A DNA stretch of 7,503 bases from CAYVMD01 sp964452465. GTDB lineage: Bacteria > Armatimonadota > JACIXR01. Position numbers and translations under genes: made by a program. The stretch covers positions 1 through 7,503 of the forward strand of contig CAYVMD010000069.1 in assembly GCA_964452465.1 (NCBI GenBank), in the 5' to 3' direction. Below, piece by piece: positions 1 to 5,361 of this stretch (position 1 is its first letter; the number at the start of each line of letters is the position of its first letter). The notes under the pieces are model-generated. The model searched no databases. It had not been told where the DNA came from and saw nothing but the letters and a program-made list of their open reading frames with translations.

Positions 1-40
1 CCTGGGGACCTTCCTCAGCGACCCAAGGAAGATCCCCAGG
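1..40 (-). terminator. Strong 18-bp RNA hairpin downstream of the NlpC/P60 gene, possible terminator
   Basis: Bases 40-23 pair with bases 1-18 around a four-base loop (22-19, GTCG on the minus strand). On the minus strand all 18 positions pair, three of them as G-U wobbles (32/9, 25/16 and 24/17). On the plus strand these three are C-A or A-C mismatches, so the structure is complete only in RNA made from the minus strand, the direction in which the upstream gene is read. It starts 22 bases after that gene's stop codon. Any U-tract needed for an intrinsic terminator would lie before base 1, outside the window, so termination is inferred. It could instead be a 3' stabilising hairpin or part of a dispersed palindromic repeat. 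The pairing itself is certain; the role is not. Confidence 0.5.
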
Positions 41-46
41 GGATCT
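30..46. repeat. 17-base perfect palindrome around GATCCCC
   Basis: The stretch AGATCCCCAGGGGATCT is an exact inverted repeat with 8-base arms and one central base. As RNA it could fold into a 7-bp stem with a 3-base loop. It shares bases 30-40 with one arm of the larger hairpin at 1-40, so the two structures exclude each other. A role as a protein-binding site or alternative RNA fold is speculative. Confidence 0.5.
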
Positions 47-62
47 GTCAAGATCTACTTAA

Positions 63-1445
63 TTAATTATGCATCCGGAGGCACGGTGAATTTATTCCAG
101 CCCCATTGGCGTTCGGCTTGACGTTCATCATACCTAAGAATATAGCGACATGGGTAACCTTATCTGGATTCGGACCATAAGTGCCCTTAAAGAATACCAG
201 ATCGCCAGGTACGGGATCGGTAGCAGGGGTAGCTGCCGCTTGCTGCGCCGATGCTACCCGTGGTGTCTTTATCCCGACTTTCGAGTGGCAGAACTGAACG
301 AGCCCAGAGCAGTCAAACGAATTGGGACCGACGCCTCCCCACTTATATGGTGCGCCTTCACACAAAACGGATACTAAACAGATCTGCAGCCCTTTGCCTA
401 TCGCACAGGTAAGAGGGCTGGATTGAGTACCTCCACCAAATGCTTGTAGGGTGTAGGTCCCACGCGCCTCTGTTATGTCCCATTTGTAATAATAGGTGCT
501 GCCGTTGCCGGATGTATCTTCCATGCCAACGATTGTAGAAGAGCCCGAGTTTGTGTTTGTAATTTTAAGTGTGCAGCTTAGCCCCGGCGTGGGAGGGTCA
601 ACCGTCGCGCTACAGTTTACATAGAACTTCGGTTTTTTTCCTTGTGCCTTCAAGATAACCCTCCCAGGGCGGACGACTGCCATCCTCTGCTGTAAGAATA
701 ATACTGATAGTTTGTGAGACAGTTGTCCGGGTTGAGTAGTGGATGCGGAGGAGTAAGATCCTGCTTCCTCAGAAGACCTCACTTCCTCAAAGACAATGCC
801 CCCCTCATAGCTATCACCCATGGCATAAGCGTAAACATCTACTTCCCCAGGAGTTGTAGAGGCAATGAGCGTAGTCCTCGCTTCGCCATTAGCATCGGTT
901 ATAGCTTGGTCGGATACAAGTGTTCCACTGGATACGCGAAATATTACAGGGACACCAGGTACTGGGTTCTCGTTGGCGTCCAAAACAAGGGCAACGAGCT
1001 CGGTGGAGGATGCGCCATCGGCTGGTATCGCATCCGGCTCAGCATCTACGGAAACAACACCAGGCCCGCATGGGGCATCCCATTCCTCTAAGGAGCCTGG
1101 TTCAACGAACTCCACGGTGCAAGTGTCGCTACCCGCCGAGCAAGTTGCTGTGACCGTTACCCTTTGGGGTGTAGTAGGCGCGGTTAAAGTTACCTGCACT
1201 ATGCCATACCAGGGGGTCATCGCTTCGGAAGGGGTTATGCTTCCCGCGCTGGCTTGGAAGTAAACCGTCACCCCTTCCAAGGGAGCACCATTCGCGTCGG
1301 TCACCGTGGCGTTTAAGTTGACGGTGTCTGCGCCATTAGCCTCTCCACGCCACCGCCAAGGGTGGAGCTTCAAAGTAGCGTGAACCGTGGTGACCGGCAA
1401 CAACACAATGAGCAACACCACACACCAAAACCACACACACCTCAT
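63..1445 (-). CDS. Secreted Big-1 (Ig-like) / NlpC-P60 cell-wall hydrolase
   Basis: Predicted secreted endopeptidase of the NlpC/P60 family, whose members usually cleave peptidoglycan stem peptides. The first 23 residues form a signal peptide (MRCVWFWCVV, a Leu/Val core, then VHA before TLK). Two bacterial Ig-like Big-1 domains follow at about 27-115 and 130-222; each has a conserved VTDANG or ITDANG motif and a TAPTTP or ASTTPG motif. A Cys-containing region at about 270-340 may be a third beta-sandwich. The NlpC/P60 domain covers about 352-447, with catalytic Cys379 in DCSGL, His432 in THVAIFLG and a possible third residue, Asn445, in PNANG. The protein ends only about 15 residues later, which is short for the family. 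ATG 1445 is chosen because AGAGGTG (1461-1455) lies nine bases upstream; the in-frame GTG at 1457 is part of that ribosome site. There are more than ten cysteines, suggesting disulfides in the exported protein. The domain calls are firm, the exact substrate unknown. Confidence 0.88.
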   Translation of the reverse strand: MRCVWFWCVVLLIVLLPVTTVHATLKLHPWRWRGEANGADTVNLNATVTDANGAPLEGVTVYFQASAGSITPSEAMTPWYGIVQVTLTAPTTPQRVTVTATCSAGSDTCTVEFVEPGSLEEWDAPCGPGVVSVDAEPDAIPADGASSTELVALVLDANENPVPGVPVIFRVSSGTLVSDQAITDANGEARTTLIASTTPGEVDVYAYAMGDSYEGGIVFEEVRSSEEAGSYSSASTTQPGQLSHKLSVLFLQQRMAVVRPGRVILKAQGKKPKFYVNCSATVDPPTPGLSCTLKITNTNSGSSTIVGMEDTSGNGSTYYYKWDITEARGTYTLQAFGGGTQSSPLTCAIGKGLQICLVSVLCEGAPYKWGGVGPNSFDCSGLVQFCHSKVGIKTPRVASAQQAAATPATDPVPGDLVFFKGTYGPNPDKVTHVAIFLGMMNVKPNANGAGINSPCLRMHN

Positions 1446-1454
1446 ACCACACAG

Positions 1455-1461
1455 CACCTCT
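1455..1461 (-). promoter_or_regulatory. Ribosome binding site AGAGGTG of the NlpC/P60 gene
   Basis: AGAGGTG is complementary to the 16S rRNA 3' end and lies nine bases before ATG 1445. It overlaps the GTG at 1457 that would give the longest reading frame, so it argues against that start and for the ATG four codons later. Confidence 0.6.
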
Positions 1462-1481
1462 TGTAATTAAGGATTTGAAGC

Positions 1482-1504
1482 CCAATCCTCTCTAGGAGAA
1501 TTGG
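1482..1504 (-). promoter_or_regulatory. 5'-UTR hairpin of the NlpC/P60 transcript
   Basis: On the minus strand CCAATTCTC pairs with GAGGATTGG around a 5-base loop, giving a 9-bp stem with one G-U wobble; on the plus strand that pair is a C-A mismatch. It begins about five bases after the transcription start expected from the TATAAT at 1521-1516, so it would sit at the very 5' end of the mRNA. Such terminal hairpins commonly protect mRNA from decay. No U-tract follows, so a terminator is unlikely. I do not recognise a riboswitch class. Confidence 0.45.
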
Positions 1505-1515
1505 TCTTTAATAAA

Positions 1516-1542
1516 ATTATAACAAAGTTTTTCCCCCGGCAA
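1516..1542 (-). promoter_or_regulatory. Sigma-70-type promoter for the NlpC/P60 gene
   Basis: A perfect TATAAT lies at 1521-1516 on the minus strand, with TTGCCG (four of six matches to TTGACA) at 1542-1537, 15 bases upstream. The spacing is shorter than the ideal 17, so the -35 assignment is weaker than the -10. Transcription would start near 1509-1508, leaving a leader of about 64 bases. The whole 151-base gap between the two large genes (1446-1596) holds only this promoter, the leader hairpin and A/T runs; I see no gene in it. Confidence 0.5.
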
Positions 1543-1596
1543 GGGGATCGGGGCAAAAAATTAAAAATTTTTGGGGGAAATTGTCCTGGTCATATA

Positions 1597-4500
1597 CTAC
1601 CCCTTGGCTTTGAAAAGCAGGATGCCTACATCGATGAACTGACCGCCAACCGTTTGGCGGCAGTGAACCGCGATGGTGTTCTCACCTTCTACGAAGAGTT
1701 CCAATTGTTCAGGAGAGAGTGCTACCAACTTATACTTCGTCAGGAAGCCCCCTTCGCGCCATAGCAGTTTACCATTGATGTAAATCTCGCAGTCCTCATC
1801 GTGATGCACTTCCAGCCATATCTTATCCTTGGGCGATAACCTGGGCAGGGTTACTTTCGTGCGTAGCCAAATGTCGTTTGTTCCCCAATGGGTGCGGACC
1901 AGGGAGCCCGGCGTTCCTTCCGCGCCGAAGCCCGAGGGACCTACTTGCCAACTGCTATCGTCGAAATCGGGATTCATCCAATTCGTTGGTGGTTGCTCCA
2001 TCGTGTAGCGCCAGGGATGTCCACCGCGAGGGGAGGAGGGTAAAACACACTGCAGGCGCTCCCGAAAACCCTCAACCGCAACCCGTTCCCAAGAGGGAGG
2101 GACGGATGGTAGTGATTGGGCGAAACCAAGGAGCATCGTTGGGTCCAGGGGGTAGCATCCCATGGTTTCGCCGTAAATCGCCAATCCACCCCGCTGAGGC
2201 GCGTTCCAAGGAACGGTGAAGCGGACGACGATTTGCCCCGTTTCTCGCCACCGATTTACTATGGCGACGCCGGTGGATGAGTCCAGCGCTACCTCTGCTC
2301 GCATCAGATAACCGTAAGAGCCACGCTCGACCCCTCGCCAATGGGAAAGGACGCCTCGCGCATCCGCAGGGTCGTCGGGCAAATGCCAAGTAGCAATGGG
2401 AACGCCATTGACGCTTACTTCCACTGTTGTAGGGAACTTTTTGCCATCCGTTTGGGGGTAGTCTTGGGGATTAACCCGCTCCGGCCAGTCTACCTTTTCG
2501 CGCCCTGCTTTAGCGGAGATTTCGCAGAGCAGGGAAAGGGATTGCGCCTTGCCCAAATCCACCCCCTCGGGCAATTTTAGGCGATACTCCACGAATCCAT
2601 GCCCCTGCCCGTAATGCTTGCCCTCGAGGGGCAATTCCGGCATGGAAAGTTCCCCAAATTGGCTCTCTGCCCAATCGTTGGGCGAGAACCGCAAGGCTAA
2701 GGTGTTTTTGTCCACCACTTCCACCCTGGGCGTTCCCCGTTCCTCCCGCACCCACCATTGCGTGTAGTTAATGTGCACCCGCTTCCCTTTGGTGTCTTCC
2801 AACCAGGCTACCAAGGTAACTAATGCGGGTTCCTTGGGCAGGGTAAACCCTATGGTGCCCAAAGCGGTCAGTTTGAAGGCAGGTGTCCGAGGACATTTGC
2901 GGGTTTGGATTTCGCCCTCGTGCCAATTGCCGAAGCGGTCCAACCAGCGGATTTGCCATTTCAGTGTTAAGCCTTCCTTGTGTTTTCCACTCATGTGGCT
3001 GAAGAGGAGGGGCACTTCCACCCGTTCTCCCGGCTTTGCCTCTTTGATGGCTGGCACATCCAGCACGAGGAAGTCCTCCGCAAAAACATCCCGCACGCTC
3101 ATCCCCGGCGCCCAGAAGTCGTAGCCGAACTCCTTGGGGGAACGGTCGTAGTTGTAAACGCCGTTATGCTCCCATTCGATGTCCGTCAGTTCTGTATAGG
3201 TATAGCCCACTAATGTATCGCAGGAGCGCATGGCGTTGACGACGAACAGGTTGCCCCAAGACCAGTCCCCATCTCCATCGCCTGCGCCTACATAACCGAA
3301 TTCGTTGTTGACGAAGGGTTCACCTCTCTGCTTGTAGCCGGCAATATAGTTCCAGTCGTCGCCGCGCTTGATGCGTTCAGCGTTTATATGTCGATAGAAG
3401 GTGCGGAATCCGTCCACATCCCGTCCATACCAATGAAAGGAGTTCAGGTCGGTGTGCAAGTGCGACCAGCCCGTATTATCCTGCACGAGGCGAGTGGGAT
3501 CTAACCTACGCGTCAATTCCACCATCTTCAGCACCCAGTCAACGCGATGCTCCTGAGGAGCGGTTTGCAGGTTGCCTATCCCCCATTCTTCATTGAACAC
3601 CGTCCAGCAATAGATGCTTGGGTGGTTGAAATCACGGGCGATCATGTCCCTCAGAGTCCTCTCGAAGGTATGGCGGGCGCGCTCGGTAATGTGATAGAAG
3701 CAAGGAATGTCCTGCTGGATAAGAATGCCCAATTTATCCGCCCAGTAAAGGCGAAGCGGTTCCTCCGCCTTGATGTGGATGCGTAGCATATTGAAGCCTG
3801 CGGACTTCGCCAATTCGATGTCGCGTCTCATGAACTCCTCGCTTGGAGCAGTATAGATGCCGTAGGGGTTGAAGGATTGGTCCAGCGCCCCGCGCAGGTA
3901 AAGGGGCTTGCCATTGAGGAGGACGAAACTGTGCTGACTGCCCTGATAACCTCCCCATGCTACGGTGCGGATGCCGAAATAGGTGCGCACCGTATCGAGG
4001 GTGGTTTCCTCCGTGGCGCGAAGGAGAATCTCCGCATCGTAAAGCACGGGCGTCTCCGGCGTCCAGAAGCGAGGATTGGTGACTTTGAAGGAGAGGCTGA
4101 CGGTTTCCTCTCCTCTTTCGGCTTTCGCTCGCACTGCCCGGAACTTTCGTTGGGGCGATCGCACTTCTACGAAGACGGTGTCCTTTGCCCCCTCTCCTGT
4201 GCCCCAGTCCAAGGCAATCTCGAAGCGCATTTCGCCCGTTGGGGCATGCTGGTTATTCGCTAAGGGGATGATGCGAAGGTGTTTAACGCAAACCTCTCCC
4301 GTTGCTTCCAGCCAGACGGTTTGCCATATTCCGCTGGTGCTTGTGTACCACCATCGCACTTGCTTGCCTATGGGGGTTTCGGGGTCCGTCCAGTCCACGA
4401 CGCGGACGACTAACAGGTTAGGACGATCGAATCGCACCTTGTCGGAGATCTCGAAGCGGAACTCGCTGTACCCGCCTTCGTGCTCGCCCACCAGTTCTCC

Positions 4501-4884
4501 ATTGAGCCAGACGGTGGCGTGCCAATCCACTGCGCCGAAGCAAAGCAATATTCGCTTCCCTTGCCAAGCCTTTGGCAGGGAGAAGGAACGCCGATACCAC
4601 GCTACGCCCTTATAATCTGGGCGGGCTACACCGCTTAACTTGCTCTCCCAGGGGAAGGGAACGACGATGCGAAGGGGGAAGGGGGAGGCATCGGGAGAGA
4701 ACCATCGTTCTTTCCTTCCGACATCGTCCGGGTCGAAAGCGAATTCCCAAACGCCATTGAGGTTCAGCCATGCCGAACGCTCCAAGTCGGGGCGGGGGTG
4801 TTCAGGACGGGGAATCTCCGCCGTCCAACTGCCCGTCAAGCTAGCTAAGCTCCAGGCTGTCACAATAAGCCACCTCCAAATCAT
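1597..4884 (-). CDS. Secreted glycoside hydrolase family 2 protein, large multidomain
   Basis: Retaining beta-glycosidase of the GH2 clan (beta-galactosidase, glucuronidase and mannosidase relatives), probably acting on polysaccharide-derived sugars outside the cytoplasm. Residues 1-22 look like a signal peptide cut after WTA. The GH2 sugar-binding jelly roll follows (about 35-195; NLNGVW, AWYRRSF, VWLNGELVGEHEGGY), then an Ig-like domain (about 200-305) and a TIM barrel (about 308-600). Glu432 in VFNEEWG is the expected acid/base and Glu528 in VNNEFG the expected nucleophile. YTELTDIEWEHNG and YDRSPKEFGY close the barrel. Beyond it are about 480 residues of beta-rich modules: an Ig-like segment, a galactose-binding-like domain around 720-920 (VEVSVNGV) and a C-terminal jelly roll around 930-1095 (DFDDSSW, WLEVHHDEDCEIYINGK). 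At about 1095 residues it is long for GH2. ATG 4884 has GAGGA nine bases upstream; ATG 4908 would add eight residues but has no ribosome site. Family certain, substrate not deducible. Confidence 0.93.
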   Translation of the reverse strand: MIWRWLIVTAWSLASLTGSWTAEIPRPEHPRPDLERSAWLNLNGVWEFAFDPDDVGRKERWFSPDASPFPLRIVVPFPWESKLSGVARPDYKGVAWYRRSFSLPKAWQGKRILLCFGAVDWHATVWLNGELVGEHEGGYSEFRFEISDKVRFDRPNLLVVRVVDWTDPETPIGKQVRWWYTSTSGIWQTVWLEATGEVCVKHLRIIPLANNQHAPTGEMRFEIALDWGTGEGAKDTVFVEVRSPQRKFRAVRAKAERGEETVSLSFKVTNPRFWTPETPVLYDAEILLRATEETTLDTVRTYFGIRTVAWGGYQGSQHSFVLLNGKPLYLRGALDQSFNPYGIYTAPSEEFMRRDIELAKSAGFNMLRIHIKAEEPLRLYWADKLGILIQQDIPCFYHITERARHTFERTLRDMIARDFNHPSIYCWTVFNEEWGIGNLQTAPQEHRVDWVLKMVELTRRLDPTRLVQDNTGWSHLHTDLNSFHWYGRDVDGFRTFYRHINAERIKRGDDWNYIAGYKQRGEPFVNNEFGYVGAGDGDGDWSWGNLFVVNAMRSCDTLVGYTYTELTDIEWEHNGVYNYDRSPKEFGYDFWAPGMSVRDVFAEDFLVLDVPAIKEAKPGERVEVPLLFSHMSGKHKEGLTLKWQIRWLDRFGNWHEGEIQTRKCPRTPAFKLTALGTIGFTLPKEPALVTLVAWLEDTKGKRVHINYTQWWVREERGTPRVEVVDKNTLALRFSPNDWAESQFGELSMPELPLEGKHYGQGHGFVEYRLKLPEGVDLGKAQSLSLLCEISAKAGREKVDWPERVNPQDYPQTDGKKFPTTVEVSVNGVPIATWHLPDDPADARGVLSHWRGVERGSYGYLMRAEVALDSSTGVAIVNRWRETGQIVVRFTVPWNAPQRGGLAIYGETMGCYPLDPTMLLGFAQSLPSVPPSWERVAVEGFRERLQCVLPSSPRGGHPWRYTMEQPPTNWMNPDFDDSSWQVGPSGFGAEGTPGSLVRTHWGTNDIWLRTKVTLPRLSPKDKIWLEVHHDEDCEIYINGKLLWREGGFLTKYKLVALSPEQLELFVEGENTIAVHCRQTVGGQFIDVGILLFKAKG

Positions 4885-4893
4885 CGCGATCAT

Positions 4894-4898
4894 TCCTC
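4894..4898 (-). promoter_or_regulatory. Ribosome binding site GAGGA of the GH2 gene
   Basis: GAGGA ends nine bases before ATG 4884, the same spacing as at two other genes in this window. The upstream ATG 4908 has no purine-rich site at a useful distance, so this motif decides the start in favour of 4884. Confidence 0.5.
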
Positions 4899-4909
4899 GT
4901 GTCCCCATA

Positions 4910-4918
4910 ATGATAGCA
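4910..4918 (-). promoter_or_regulatory. Possible extended -10 promoter for the GH2 gene
   Basis: The minus strand reads TGC-TATCAT at 4918-4910, an extended -10 element (TGn plus five of six bases of TATAAT). No good -35 is seen 16-18 bases upstream, which extended -10 promoters can tolerate. Transcription would begin near 4903, inside the longest possible reading frame, leaving a short leader with GAGGA before ATG 4884. Two TAAAGAT copies (4923-4929 and 4936-4942 on the plus strand) and the palindrome AAAGATCTTT (4937-4946) lie directly upstream and might be regulator sites. Confidence 0.35.
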
Positions 4919-4947
4919 TGCCTAAAGATTTGCCATAAAGATCTTTG

Positions 4948-4985
4948 AAAAACCTCGGCTGTGAATTATTCGGCGCGATCGAGGT
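4948..4985 (-). terminator. Weak candidate intrinsic terminator at the ruvX 3' end
   Basis: On the minus strand ACCTCG (4985-4980, inside the last ruvX codons) can pair with CGAGGT (4957-4952), which runs into five T residues (4952-4948). The stem is only six pairs and the loop is 22 bases, so it would be inefficient. It fits the change from the housekeeping operon to the GH2 gene but is not convincing alone. Confidence 0.25.
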
Positions 4986-5361
4986 AACTCTGTAGGAGAA
5001 GGGAGGCAGCGATGCTATCAACTTCCCTCTTCCTCCCCGTCTCCCTTAGCATCTTCTCCGCCTGCTTCGTGGTCAGCCTCTCGTCCAATTCCCTCACCTC
5101 GAAGCCCATTTTTCGCAACTTCTCCGCCAAGGAGAGGGCATATTGGGTAGAAGGGGTTATCCTCCCCCGCAAAGAGTAGGGGATTCCCACTACCAGGATG
5201 CCAATCCCCTCCCTCTTTGCTATCTCCCTTATCTTTTCCGCGTCCTTATCCAAATCTCCCTCCCCCAAGATCGTCATGAAGGGGAAGGCTATCCTCCTCC
5301 CTTCGTCGCTTATCGCTAACCCTATCCTTTTCTGCCCTACATCTATCCCCATTATCCTCAT
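4966..5361 (-). CDS. ruvX: RuvX/YqgF putative Holliday junction resolvase
   Basis: Member of the YqgF/RuvX family, RNase H-fold nucleases linked to Holliday junction resolution and, in E. coli, to 16S rRNA 5' maturation; cytoplasmic. The 131-residue protein has the whole family pattern: Asp7 in GIDVGQKRIGLAISD, the VVGIP strand at 57-61, DERLTT with Glu94, and a C-terminal VDSIAASLLLQSYLD with Asp115; these three acidic residues form the expected active site. Length is slightly under the usual 135-140 because the loop between DERLTT and VDSIAA is short (ETGRKRE). ATG 5361 overlaps the upstream stop as ATGA and has GGGAGGG six bases upstream. The in-frame TTG 5376 would add five residues, but the ribosome site lies between it and the ATG. 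It is the last gene of the alaS operon and translation is probably coupled. Twelve of 15 arginines use AGG. Confidence 0.93.
   Translation of the reverse strand: MRIMGIDVGQKRIGLAISDEGRRIAFPFMTILGEGDLDKDAEKIREIAKREGIGILVVGIPYSLRGRITPSTQYALSLAEKLRKMGFEVRELDERLTTKQAEKMLRETGRKREVDSIAASLLLQSYLDRAE

Noticed and set aside
31..56. Cluster of three GATC sites as a methylation or origin signal
   Set aside because: Three sites in 25 bases follow directly from the palindromic arms; no DnaA boxes or AT-rich unwinding region lie nearby.
714..1263. Open plus-strand frames opposite the Big-1 domains
   Set aside because: They run antisense to a gene with clear domains, signal peptide and ribosome site, and their translations show no family motif.
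1530..1580. Inverted repeat TTTCCCCC ... GGGGGAAA as a GH2 terminator
   Set aside because: The arms are only eight bases, the loop is 35 bases, no U-tract follows at the right place, and one arm overlaps the better-supported promoter.
1501..1764. Plus-strand frame of 87 codons across the spacer and GH2 3' end
   Set aside because: The first part is A/T-rich spacer with promoter elements for the opposite strand, and the remainder is antisense to the GH2 C-terminal domain.
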